Positions 1-6,051 of a DNA stretch of 14,537 bases are shown piece by piece. Every line of letters begins with the position of its first letter. Within the stretch, counting starts at the first letter, position 1. Made by a program: the position numbers and the translations under genes. The DNA is from Treponema sp. GTDB lineage: Bacteria > Spirochaetota > Spirochaetia > Treponematales > Breznakiellaceae. Location: assembly GCA_031267115.1 (NCBI GenBank), contig JAIRZS010000059.1:1-14537 (forward strand), in the 5' to 3' direction. The notes beneath the pieces are model-generated. The model was given only the letters and a program-made list of their open reading frames with translations. It ran no database searches and was not told the origin of the DNA.

Positions 1-21
1 CAGCGAAAATGCACCCTCCCT

Positions 22-71
22 CGTTCAGTAGAAATGAGCCCTGTACCTAAAAACCAGTAGAAATGAACCCT
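22..71 (+). repeat. IS left end with two end-motif copies
   Basis: Two direct copies of the 17-bp end motif lie at 26-42 and 55-71, 29 bp apart. A weaker third copy at 1-17 (CAGCGAAAATGCACCCT) lies outside the 23-bp terminal repeat. Confidence 0.8.
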
Positions 72-103
72 CATAAATCCCCGGAGAAAAGCCATGATAC
101 TGC

Positions 104-1270
104 ATGGCACAACTACAGAAGAAAGGGCAGGAAAAGCTCCGCGGGAAAATCATGGAAATGGTTAAGCGGGGGCTTAAAACGCTGAGGGCAGCGTCACGGG
201 AGCTTGGCATCAGTTACAGCCAGGCAAAACGGATTTATCAGCGTTATGTCACCGGAGGAGACCAGGCACTGGTACATGGCAATAAGGGCAGACCGTCTAA
301 TAACAGGACCGATGAAGGAATCGTGAAAAAAGCGGGAGAACTATTATGATTTTGGTCCAACTCTGGCGCGGGAGACGCTTTCCGAGAGGGATTGCCTGGA
401 AATCAGCGTAAGCACTTTACGGCGGGCATTGGTATCTGCCGGCTTATGGAAACAGAGGCGGAACGGCAGCGAATACCGGAGCCGGCGGAAACCCCGGGCA
501 CATTTTGAGGAACTTGTCCCGTTTGACGGCAGCCAGCGGACTAAAGTCCGACATGACTGGTTTGAGGGGCGGGGGCCGCGTTGTTGCCTTATGACGATGA
601 TCGATGACGCCACAAAAATACGGCTGTCCCTGTTTTTCAACGAAGAAACCATGTTTGGGGCAATGACGCTCTTAAAAAGGGGATAGAATGACACGGAATA
701 CCCGAATCGCTGTATTGCGACCGGACAAATGCCTTTGTCCTGACCAGAGAACCGACCGATGCCGAGATTTTAGCGGGCATGCTCAAGCCCAAAAGCCATT
801 TTGGCAGGGCGTGCGACCGGCTGGGGATCGAAGTAATCGCCGCCAACAGCCCCCAGGCAAAAGGCCGGGTGGAACGGAACCACGGCGTTGACCAGGATCG
901 GCTGGTTAAGGCGCTGCGCCTTGAAGGCATCTCTGCCCTTGAGGAAGCCAACCGTTTCCTGGGGGAAACGTACTTGCCCAAGATGAATGGGAAATTCAGC
1001 CGTCCTGCCCAAAACAGCGATGACGCCCATGTACATCCGGGCAAGGCGCAACTGGACGATATCCTCTGCATGGAATTCGACCGGCGTATAAGCAAAGACT
1101 ACATCATTCGTTTTCAAACACGCCTGTTCCAAGTCCTGGAAACCAACAAGCCGCTGCCTCGTACCGAAGACAAAGTGCTGGTTCGTATAACATTAGACCA
1201 TTCTGTCCATATCGGATGGAAAGACAAGCCTCTGTTGGTTAAAGAAATCCCCACTATGTTTGAGGCATAA
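104..1270 (+). pseudogene. IS1202/ISNCY-like transposase, two frameshifts and a stop
   Basis: This is a DDE transposase that would cut and join the element ends. The N-terminal part (104-340, frame 2) carries a helix-turn-helix (LRAASRELGISYSQAKRIYQ). The frame then moves at about 341, where one extra base turns GAA-TAT-TAT-GAT into a premature TGA. From 342 the frame-3 segment reads YYDFGPTLARETL and continues through FDGS, HDWFEGRG and MIDDATK, which hold the first catalytic Asp. It stops at TAG 684-686. Coding potential returns to frame 2 from about 683 (ESLYCDRTNAF, second catalytic Asp; then GRVERNHGVDQDRL, with the likely catalytic Glu) after an in-frame TGA at 689-691. It ends at 1270. 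The three parts together match one protein of roughly 385 residues. The shifts cancel, which indicates decay of one gene and not separate genes. ATG 104 has no well-spaced Shine-Dalgarno, so the exact start is uncertain. Confidence 0.85.
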
Positions 1271-1303
1271 TCCCGTTGGTTACCCGGTAAAACCGATGTT
1301 TGA

Positions 1304-1373
1304 ATGGCTCATTTCTACTGAACGCAGGGGGGCATTTCTACTGAACGGAAACAGGGCTCATTTCTACTGAACG
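1304..1373 (-). repeat. IS right end with three end-motif copies
   Basis: Three copies of the reverse-complement end motif lie at 1304-1320, 1327-1343 and 1353-1369, spaced 23 and 26 bp. Each is followed by AACG. The outermost (1351-1373) is the perfect partner of 22-44. Confidence 0.85.
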
Positions 1374-1395
1374 GCGACAGCTGTTAAAAATCAAC

Positions 1396-1424
1396 TTGTC
1401 TAAAAAATCAAAATAAAGTATAAT
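1396..1424 (+). promoter_or_regulatory. Sigma70-like promoter TTGTCT-N17-TATAAT
   Basis: The -35 box is at 1396-1401, the spacer is exactly 17 bp and A-rich, and the -10 box at 1419-1424 is a perfect consensus. Transcription should start near 1431. It lies 23 bp beyond the IS right end and fires rightward. Confidence 0.75.
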
Positions 1425-1430
1425 TCCCCC

Positions 1431-1558
1431 ATGCTTTTTACCAAGCGATTTTCTGATTTTACCCCCCCCGATAGGTTTACTAAGATATAGATACCGCCTT
1501 GCCATAAAGATCGTATATGGGCCGCCGGCGCTGGTTTGCTCCGGGAGGCCCTTTTTTT
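1431..1558 (+). ncRNA. Candidate small RNA or attenuated leader of about 125 nt
   Basis: A consensus promoter (1396-1424) and an intrinsic terminator (1519-1558) bracket a stretch with no recognisable gene, predicting a short discrete transcript. It starts exactly at an ATG (1431) that opens a 19-codon ORF ending at TAG 1488-1490 (MLFTKRFSDF... with two Pro codons from a C8 run at 1462-1469). The RNA could be a small RNA, a leaderless micropeptide message, or a leader that attenuates the lipoprotein genes downstream. I recognise no known RNA family such as 4.5S, 6S or a riboswitch. Confidence 0.35.
1519..1558 (+). terminator. Rho-independent terminator
   Basis: GGGCC (1519-1523) pairs with GGCCC (1547-1551), and inside it CCGG (1525-1528) pairs with CCGG (1541-1544). 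The stem is followed directly by seven T (1552-1558). No gene ends just upstream, so it terminates the short transcript that begins near 1431 or attenuates transcription into 1606. Confidence 0.75.
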
Positions 1559-1605
1559 ATTCCCAGGCGGGTTTCCGTAGAAAGGCGGTTCTAGGGGCCA
1601 TTCTA

Positions 1606-1923
1606 ATGGCATTGGTCCTGGCCCTGGTAGGATGTTCCCGGCCAGCCAAGGCACCGCCGCCGGCTACTGAAAACGAACAGACGGCGGCAGAGCTGGTAAC
1701 GGCGGAAGCGGCGCGGCAGGAAGCTGTCACGGCAGAGCAGGCCGCGGCAGAAGCGGCGCGGCAGGAAGCGGAGGCGGCGAACCACTTTCGGCCCGGTGCA
1801 AGGTTATTATTAAGGCCGAACAAGGAGGCGCGGAATGAGAAAGAGCATATATGCCGCGGCGGTAGTTTTACTGCTGCTTGCCGTGGGCTGCGATACCATG
1901 ACAAGGCCGGAGACCGGCCCTAA
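1606..1923 (+). pseudogene. Small Ala/Glu-rich lipoprotein, probably degraded
   Basis: The start reads MALVLALVGCSRPAK, a lipobox (LVGC) that would place Cys10 at a lipidation site. The same frame is open upstream without a usable start and reads RRKAVLGAIL just before the ATG. That is what the missing positively charged n-region of a normal lipoprotein signal would look like, so the native start may have been lost. ATG 1606 has only a weak AGGGG site 8 nt upstream. After the signal comes an Ala/Glu/Gln-rich segment with a repeated AEAARQEA block, probably a helical or coiled-coil spacer. The frame then runs 89 bp into the next gene, which is unusual. A one-frame change near 1780 would instead end at TGA 1836-1838, overlapping the next start as ATGA, so a frameshift is likely. 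Function unknown. Confidence 0.4.
1701..1769 (+). repeat. Direct repeat, 24 bp, 45-bp period
   Basis: Positions 1701-1724 and 1746-1769 match at 23 of 24 bases. The period is 15 codons, encoding the repeated AEAARQEA block of the Ala/Glu-rich lipoprotein. Confidence 0.7.
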
Positions 1924-2823
1924 CCGGAACGGCAAGGCCGCGGTTTCCCTGGCCATAGCCGGGGCCGAAGGCCGCACCGTGCAGCCTGCCGGCGCAACGC
2001 TGGGCGATGTAACCGCGTGGCGGCTCCAGGGCGTAAGCATGAGCGGAAGAGAGATCCTAAGCCAGTTTACAACGGAATTATTTTCCGACCCCGCGGGCCA
2101 GACCCTGATACCCAGCTCACCACCATTAGTGACTATACTTTCCAGAACTGTGGCGCCCTTACGACCGTAGCCCTGCCAGCGGCCCTCGAATCCATCGGGA
2201 ACAATGCTTTCCAGGATTGCAAAGTCCTTGCGTCCATAGACGACCTGCCGGAGAAGCTCGCCACCATCGGGAACAACGCTTTCCAGGGTTGTGGCGCCCT
2301 TGCGTCCATAGACTTGTCTGGTACCAAGCTCACCACCATCGGGAACAACGCTTTCTCTAGCTCTGGCCTTGAGTCCATAGACCTGTCGGGGGCCAGCATC
2401 GACACCATCAAGGACAACGCTTTCCAGGATTGCAATGTCCTTGAGTCCATAGACCTATCAGAGGCCAGCATCAACATCATCGGGAACTACGCTTTCGCCA
2501 GCTCTGGCCTTAAGTCCATAGACCTGTCTGATACCCAGCTCGCCTCCATCGGGGAATGGGCTTTCTCTTACAGTGGTTCCCTTGCATCGATAGACCTGCC
2601 GGAGACCCTCGCCTCCATCGGGGGCTCGGCTTTCCGTTACTGTGGCAGCCTGACAAAGGTTATCAGCCGTAAGAAGGTCCCACCGGTAACGGGCGCATTG
2701 GCTTTTGAATACCTAGATAGCGATCGGATCTGCTATGTGCCCAAAGAAAGCGTTCAAGCATACACGGACGCGTGGATAACGGGGACGGGGTGGAGTATCA
2801 AGACCTTGGACGAATTGCCGTGA
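1835..2823 (+). pseudogene. BspA-like leucine-rich-repeat lipoprotein, frameshifted
   Basis: A surface lipoprotein of the BspA/TpLRR type, a family tied to adhesion and host or particle binding. Start ATG 1835 has a strong AAGGAGG (1822-1828) 6 nt upstream. Residues 1-19 are a lipoprotein signal (MRKS, hydrophobic core, LAVGC). They are followed by a linker and a VSLAIAGAEGRTVQPAGATL segment that I associate with treponemal repeat lipoproteins. This frame stops at 2170. The repeats are in the -1 frame, from about 2115 to TGA 2821-2823. There are about eight units of 21-24 residues with the core IGNNAFQxCxxLxSIDL, and a C-terminal cap YVPKESVQAYTDAW. The repeat frame alone (first ATG 2017) has no signal peptide, so one gene broken between about 2040 and 2115 is the best reading. 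A second, independent gene is less likely. Confidence 0.75.
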
Positions 2824-2930
2824 CCCCCCGCGCTGTGCGCTTCCGCGGGAACGCGGGGAGCACACGAGCGCTTGGCGCCGAATTCAGGAAACACTGAGCA
2901 AATGAGCAAAGTAAAGAAAAGGCCGTGCAG

Positions 2931-3314
2931 TTAGGGAAGGCACAGTATATTACCCGAATAGCGGGAAAGCATTTCGTCGGATGTCAACAGGGATATGCCT
3001 TCTACCCGCGCCTGAGCGAGCAACAGACGGTCGAAGGGATCTTTGTGAATCTGCGGAAGTTCGCCAACCGCCAGGACATGACGGCCCGTGATGACAAGCT
3101 CCTCGTATCCGTTGTCCAGACAACCCCGGTAGAGCGCAAGGGGATCAAGCTGAAAATCAAGACGGTCCAGCCCCTTTTTAATGACGATTTCCCAAATGCT
3201 TGCAGGACTGAAGCAAAGGACATTCTCAGGATTGACAACATAGGGAACCGCCTCTTTTGGCAGCGTTCCGGCGGCAGCCCAAATGAGTATATGCGTGTCA
3301 AGGAGGATTTTCAC
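2931..3314 (-). CDS. PIN-domain toxin, VapC-like (module 1)
   Basis: A 127-residue PIN-domain ribonuclease, expected to cleave RNA when freed from its antitoxin. The acidic metal-binding set is complete by eye: Asp6 (KILLDTHIL), Glu42 (SIWEIVIKKG), Asp92/Asp95 (HKDPFDRLLLAQA) and Asp113 (LLTSDE). The HKDPFDR block marks the PIN subgroup often paired with short antitoxins. Start GTG 3314 overlaps the antitoxin stop as GTGA, so the two are translationally coupled and the start is well fixed. Length is normal and no damage is visible, so the toxin is probably active. The tRNA or mRNA target cannot be read from sequence. No convincing terminator follows the stop. Confidence 0.9.
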   Translation of the reverse strand: MKILLDTHILIWAAAGTLPKEAVPYVVNPENVLCFSPASIWEIVIKKGLDRLDFQLDPLALYRGCLDNGYEELVITGRHVLAVGELPQIHKDPFDRLLLAQARVEGISLLTSDEMLSRYSGNILCLP

Positions 3315-3565
3315 CTTTTCCCCTCGAAAAGCGCGGTTATCTCCTCTTGCCCCAGGGTGTCAAAATCCGGCGGAACAGAGACCCGTCCCTTCAAAAAACC
3401 AACCCGTGTTGGAAGGGCTTGCTTTGTTCCCGTCCGTTTTTCCCCGGCATCGGAAAAGATAAGGGTGAGTTTGGTCCGTCCGGCTCCAATGGCTTCCGGC
3501 AGGGGCTGGTCAAGCCGCAGGACCCGGCGGTCCCGATCTATTTCAACGGTTTGTTCTATGGTCAT
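3311..3565 (-). CDS. Antitoxin partner of PIN toxin, VapB-like (module 1)
   Basis: An 84-residue protein directly upstream of and overlapping the PIN toxin. It begins MTIEQTVEIDRDRRV, a short beta-rich AbrB/DUF104-like N-terminus that probably dimerises and binds DNA. It ends with FLKGRVSVPPDFDTLG (residues 57-72) and EEITALFEG, a C-terminal tail typical of antitoxins that wrap the PIN active site. Start ATG 3565 is fixed by near-identity with the antitoxin at 5070 over the first nine codons. There is no Shine-Dalgarno; the -10 box ends 6 nt before the ATG, which predicts a leaderless mRNA. It probably represses its own promoter with the toxin. Confidence 0.85.
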   Translation of the reverse strand: MTIEQTVEIDRDRRVLRLDQPLPEAIGAGRTKLTLIFSDAGEKRTGTKQALPTRVGFLKGRVSVPPDFDTLGQEEITALFEGKR

Positions 3566-3604
3566 GGTTCCAGTATAGAGCGGAATGGGCAGGGAGTAAA
3601 GGAG
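3546..3604. repeat. 59-bp direct repeat, copy 1 (vapB start region)
   Basis: Identical to 5051-5109 except for one base (C3590 versus T5095). It covers the first codons, promoter and divergent AAAGGAG site of vapBC module 1. Both copies have the same orientation, 1505 bp apart. Confidence 0.95.
3572..3600 (-). promoter_or_regulatory. vapBC module 1 promoter and likely operator
   Basis: On the minus strand TTTACT (3595-3600), a 17-bp spacer and TATACT (3572-3577) end 6 nt before ATG 3565. A TTCC-N10-GGAA inverted repeat covers the -10 box, a plausible site for autorepression by the antitoxin-toxin complex. Confidence 0.7.
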
Positions 3605-3790
3605 CTAAATGACGAACGGCACGAGCGCCTGGCGCCGGCTTTGGCGAGAATATTTGGGAGGGGAGCAATCGGGTACCGGGCGGGGCGCATAGGCGCCACC
3701 AAACGCCGTTCACCCACACAGCCCGCGCCCTCGAAACCTGATGACAGAGCCTTCCCACACCGGTCGTGCGTCAACCAGGAAGGCGGAGAG
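3605..3790. other. Non-coding stretch with inverted repeat
   Basis: No convincing gene. TGGCGCC (3630-3636) and GGCGCCA (3692-3698) are inverted arms around a 55-bp loop, a longer relative of the element at 4324-4351. A 27-codon ORF at 3609-3692 follows an AAAGGAG site (3598-3604) and reads MTNGTSAWRRLWREYLGG; it may be chance coding across the repeat. Confidence 0.45.
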
Positions 3791-3819
3791 TTGATTTTTC
3801 AGGCTAAAAAATGTATCAT
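3791..3819 (+). promoter_or_regulatory. Promoter TTGATT-N17-TATCAT for the PIN stub
   Basis: The -35 box is 3791-3796, the spacer is 17 bp and the -10 box is 3814-3819. The start codon of the PIN fragment (3828) follows after 8 nt, so the mRNA would have at most a base or two of leader. Confidence 0.6.
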
Positions 3820-3827
3820 TCTTGCCA

Positions 3828-4031
3828 ATGAGTATACCACGAATCTATCTCGAAACGACCATGTTCAACTTCCCCTTTGTCCCTGACAAACCAGGTTATT
3901 CCAAACTAAAAGCACAGACCTTGAAAATATTTGAACTTATAAAAGCGGGGAAATTTTTGCCGTATACCTCTTTAATTGCCCTGCAAGAATTACAGGATAC
4001 GGAGGCGCTGGAAAAATATGAGAACCTTTAA
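3828..4031 (+). pseudogene. Truncated PIN-domain toxin
   Basis: The first 67 residues of a PIN protein of the type that begins IYLETTMFNFPF and continues through a TLKIFELIKAGKF helix and a TSLIALQELQ strand-helix. This covers the first two acidic positions (Glu9 at the usual Asp site, and Glu in ALQEL). Family members are usually about twice as long, and the distal Asp motifs are absent, so nuclease activity is not expected. I prefer ATG 3828 to the upstream TTG 3822 because the family motif follows at once and the -10 box is adjacent. The frame ends at TAA 4029-4031, just inside the following gene. This stretch is AT-richer than the housekeeping genes, consistent with acquisition. It could instead be an unusual mini-PIN. 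Confidence 0.65.
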
Positions 4032-4230
4032 CGATTATTTAGCCACACCGGAAATTGCAGAGGAGCCCCTTTTCCTGCGGGAAGTCCACGCAGCCCGACT
4101 GATGATACAGGACGAAACAAAGGGGATGTCTGTGGCAGAGTGGTTGGCCTATTGGAAACACAAAGAAAAAGACATGGTTAAGGAATATGGTTTGGAAGAC
4201 AATCTGGCCCATACTACCACAGCGAAGTGA
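4018..4230 (+). CDS. Antitoxin-like small protein next to PIN stub
   Basis: A 70-residue protein starting MRTFNDYLATPEIAEEPLFL and containing REVHAARLMIQDETKGMS and a Lys/Glu-rich tail. I have seen proteins of this form as partners of the IYLETT-type PIN toxins, so an antitoxin role is inferred from memory and position. ATG 4018 overlaps the end of the PIN stub by 14 bp. GGAGG at 4001-4005, inside the stub, is 12 nt upstream and is the best ribosome site. It appears intact while the toxin is truncated, so it may be an orphan antitoxin. An alternative upstream ATG (3976) gives an unrelated-looking extension antisense to nothing known and is rejected. Confidence 0.6.
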   Translation: MRTFNDYLATPEIAEEPLFLREVHAARLMIQDETKGMSVAEWLAYWKHKEKDMVKEYGLEDNLAHTTTAK

Positions 4231-4323
4231 TTGAGCCCGGCGCCGAATTTCGGATGACGTAAAACGAGCTTGATGTCCAATAAGCTCTTGGAAGATTCAC
4301 CGCGATGGGAGCGCAAAGGCGCT

Positions 4324-4351
4324 TGGCGCCGGCAGGGACCAATAGGCGCCA
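4324..4351. repeat. Small inverted repeat TGGCGCC/GGCGCCA
   Basis: TGGCGCC (4324-4330) pairs with GGCGCCA (4345-4351) around a 14-nt loop. The arms and the adjacent ATAGGCGCCAC match the element at 3630-3698. The gap 4231-4369 also holds GAGCTT (4266-4271) / AAGCTC (4282-4287); neither hairpin has a T run. Confidence 0.6.
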
Positions 4352-4369
4352 CGAAGAAAGAGGGATGAT

Positions 4370-4777
4370 TCAATGTATCCAGAAGACGGAGAGGTTTTCC
4401 GGTTTTTCCGCCGTTTCGATTTCCCTGTCTTTGGTAACAATGACGGCGGAAAGGCTTTTGGCGGCGGCACAGAGGAAAGCGTCGGCAAGAGACATGGGGT
4501 AATGGGCTTTGAAGCGGGCAGTTTCGCGGCAGACCGCGTCGGTGATCGTATCGATCACCGTGATGGGGAGTTCCGCAGCGTTATGCATAATGGTATCGGC
4601 CATTTCTTCCCCATCCCTTTTGATGCAGTGGTAGTATACCTCCGCCAGATTGACGACGCTCATACAGATGATGTCTTCACCAGAGCCGGCACGCTCAATC
4701 AGCGCTTTAACCTGTGGACCTTCCGGCTCTTGGTTGATATAAGCGATCAGAGCGCAGGCATCAAGAAAAAAGGTCAC
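4370..4777 (-). CDS. PIN-domain toxin, VapC-like (module 2)
   Basis: A 135-residue PIN ribonuclease. The metal-binding acids are all present: Asp6 (TFFLDACALIAY), Glu46 (VVNLAEVYY), Asp99 (SLADAFLCAAA) and Asp117 (VTKDRE). The fold subgroup differs from module 1 (no HKDPFDR), so the toxins are not recent duplicates even though their antitoxins share a start region. Start GTG 4777 overlaps the antitoxin stop as GTGA, giving tight translational coupling. Length is normal and the gene looks functional. Target RNA is unknown. The stop is followed by the small GGCGCC inverted repeat and no clear terminator. Confidence 0.9.
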   Translation of the reverse strand: MTFFLDACALIAYINQEPEGPQVKALIERAGSGEDIICMSVVNLAEVYYHCIKRDGEEMADTIMHNAAELPITVIDTITDAVCRETARFKAHYPMSLADAFLCAAAKSLSAVIVTKDREIETAEKPENLSVFWIH

Positions 4778-5070
4778 CTGGCGGCGCCGTCTTTGCCGTA
4801 CAGCCGTTGATATTTGGCTTCTTCCCGGATCAGGTCCTCGCGGTGGCTGGCAATCACATCATCGCTGGTCACTTTGGAGCCAAGACGCTTGCCAAGGCCG
4901 CTGCATCGTTCAATGGCTTCGCTGAAGCGTTGACGACGTTCTTCGGGGGTTTCGTTCCGCTCCGGCGTGACGGTTACCGCTACCCTGGCCCTGCCGACAG
5001 GAAGTTCCGGGGGCAAATCCAATACAAGGCGGCGGTCGCTTTGAATCTCGACGGTTTGTTCTATGGTCAT
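4774..5070 (-). CDS. Antitoxin partner of PIN toxin, VapB-like (module 2)
   Basis: A 98-residue protein that starts MTIEQTVEIQSDRRLVLDLP, sharing its first nine codons with the module 1 antitoxin, then diverging. Residues 1-36 look like a small beta-rich DNA-binding/dimerisation unit (RARVAVTVTPE). Residues 40-98 are highly charged and helical (PEERRQRFSEAIERC..., HREDLIREEAKYQRLYG) and should clamp the toxin. The gene is coupled to the toxin through a GTGA overlap. As in module 1 there is no Shine-Dalgarno and the -10 box is 6 nt from the ATG. The two antitoxins share a promoter, so cross-regulation is possible. Confidence 0.8.
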   Translation of the reverse strand: MTIEQTVEIQSDRRLVLDLPPELPVGRARVAVTVTPERNETPEERRQRFSEAIERCSGLGKRLGSKVTSDDVIASHREDLIREEAKYQRLYGKDGAAR

Positions 5071-5109
5071 GGTTCCAGTATAGAGCGGAATGGGTAGGGA
5101 GTAAAGGAG
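5051..5109. repeat. 59-bp direct repeat, copy 2 (vapB start region)
   Basis: One mismatch against 3546-3604. It ends within the divergent AAAGGAG that precedes a 15-codon ORF at 5117-5164 (MRRSFYRKVEEVKEV), probably not a real gene. Positions 5128-5143 also match the reverse complement of 9894-9909 exactly. Confidence 0.95.
5077..5105 (-). promoter_or_regulatory. vapBC module 2 promoter and likely operator
   Basis: On the minus strand TTTACT (5100-5105), a 17-bp spacer and TATACT (5077-5082) end 6 nt before ATG 5070. The same TTCC-N10-GGAA inverted repeat as in module 1 spans the -10 box. Confidence 0.7.
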
Positions 5110-5193
5110 TTAAGCAATGAGGCGCAGTTTTTACCGCAAAGTCGAAGAAGTCAAAGAAGTATAAGAAGCAGGGAAGAGTGAACAGTTAGCAGT

Positions 5194-5239
5194 GAGCAAT
5201 TATTAATTACTAATTATTAATTGCTCATTATTAATTGCT
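5194..5239. repeat. AT-rich palindrome and short direct repeat
   Basis: GAGCAATTA (5194-5202) and TAATTGCTC (5218-5226) form a 9-bp inverted repeat. ATTATTAATTGCT recurs at 5213-5225 and 5227-5239. It sits at the 3' end of the pseudouridine synthase gene and overlaps its last codons. It could act as a transcript-end hairpin but lacks a T run. Confidence 0.6.
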
Positions 5240-6016
5240 ATTTGTTCCAAGGGCGTTTTTCCGCATCTGGGTGATAAGCGCGTTTATGTCACGGCTTGGG
5301 GGGGCCTGCAGCAGTAATTCTGCCCCGTCCAGAGAGAAGGCAAGGCCGGCGGCGTGGAGGCCGAGGCGGTTAAGCAGGGGCTTTTCTTCCAGGGAGTCCC
5401 CCCGCCAGCCTCTCTTGAACGACGAGAGAAAGACCCCCTTTTCAACGCTGCGCCCGGCGGACCGGCCATAAAGGGGGTCGCATACGACAGGGCAGCCAAG
5501 GGCCGCAAGGTGGACGCGGATCTGGTGGGTCCGCCCGGTTTCGGGCCGGGCTTCAAGGAGGCTGTAGTTTCCCGCGGAAAGGAGAAGCCGGAAACGGGTT
5601 AGGGAACTTTTGCCCCGGTATTTGTCAATTATGGTGCGGTGCATTTTGTCGCCGTCAGGAACAAGGGGCAGATCGCAGGCGGTTTCGGACCAGGAGGGGC
5701 GGCCGTGAACCACGGCGAGGTATTCTTTTTTTACCAGGCGTTTTTCAAAGGCAAGGGAAAGTTCCCGGTGCGTTGCTTCGTCTTTGGCGAAAAGGACAAG
5801 GCCCGAAGTATCCCTGTCGATACGGTGTACGGTAAAAACCCTGCCGCCGCCCTTTTCAAGCAGCCTGTCCAGGCGCTCCTGCCCCTCGTCCCAGCGGTCG
5901 CCCCCCACGGACAGGCCCGAGGCCTTGTTCACCGCGATAAGACGCCGGTCTTCGAAAACAACGGTATAAAGCGGCTTTTTTATATCCGGCTTTGTTTTTT
6001 TAGTATAAAATATCAT
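5231..6016 (-). CDS. RluA-family RNA pseudouridine synthase
   Basis: Converts uridine to pseudouridine in rRNA or tRNA in the cytoplasm. The catalytic motif is HRIDRDTSGLVLFAK at residues 64-78, with Asp67 as the expected nucleophile, and GRTHQIRVHLAALGCPVVCDPLYG follows, as in RluA/RluC/RluD. The protein has 261 residues and no N-terminal S4 domain (it begins close to the catalytic domain at LYTVVFEDRRLIAVNK), so it resembles the RluA or short RluC type; the target base cannot be assigned. ATG 6016 has no Shine-Dalgarno, and it follows the purH stop by 35 bp, so read-through from purH is likely. The last codons overlap the AT-rich palindrome. Confidence 0.9.
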   Translation of the reverse strand: MIFYTKKTKPDIKKPLYTVVFEDRRLIAVNKASGLSVGGDRWDEGQERLDRLLEKGGGRVFTVHRIDRDTSGLVLFAKDEATHRELSLAFEKRLVKKEYLAVVHGRPSWSETACDLPLVPDGDKMHRTIIDKYRGKSSLTRFRLLLSAGNYSLLEARPETGRTHQIRVHLAALGCPVVCDPLYGRSAGRSVEKGVFLSSFKRGWRGDSLEEKPLLNRLGLHAAGLAFSLDGAELLLQAPPSRDINALITQMRKNALGTNSN

Positions 6017-6051
6017 AATTACAGAACCGCATAATTACGGAATCCCGCGCC

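Larger units (their letters stand above)
22..1373 (+). mobile_element. IS1202/ISNCY-like insertion sequence, inactivated
   Basis: Positions 22-44 and 1351-1373 form a perfect 23-bp inverted repeat, so the element is 1352 bp. The core end motif (CAGTAGAAATGAGCCCT) recurs inside both ends: at 55-71 on the left, and in inverse orientation at 1304-1320 and 1327-1343 on the right. Multiple subterminal copies suggest transposase binding sites. The single gene inside has a helix-turn-helix plus DDE-integrase layout, with the WFEGRGPRCCLM signature that I associate with ISNCY transposases now grouped near IS1202. No clear target duplication is visible next to the ends (left flank CCCTCCCT, right flank GCGACAGC). 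The transposase is broken, so the copy is probably dead, although its ends could still be mobilised in trans by an intact relative. The family name is from memory. Confidence 0.85.

Noticed and set aside
672..691. Programmed -1 frameshift in the transposase at the A5-G4 stretch
   Set aside because: The geometry is not a proper slippery heptamer, and the frame reached contains TGA at 689-691. A second shift at 341 also exists. Decay is simpler.
1606..2823. Phage or conjugative cargo region
   Set aside because: No integrase, attachment repeats, capsid or transfer genes; the contents are lipoproteins and repeats.
2826..2858. Terminator after the BspA gene (CCCCGCG / CGCGGGG stem)
   Set aside because: A 7-bp stem with a 19-nt loop and no T run; possible but not supportable as an intrinsic terminator.
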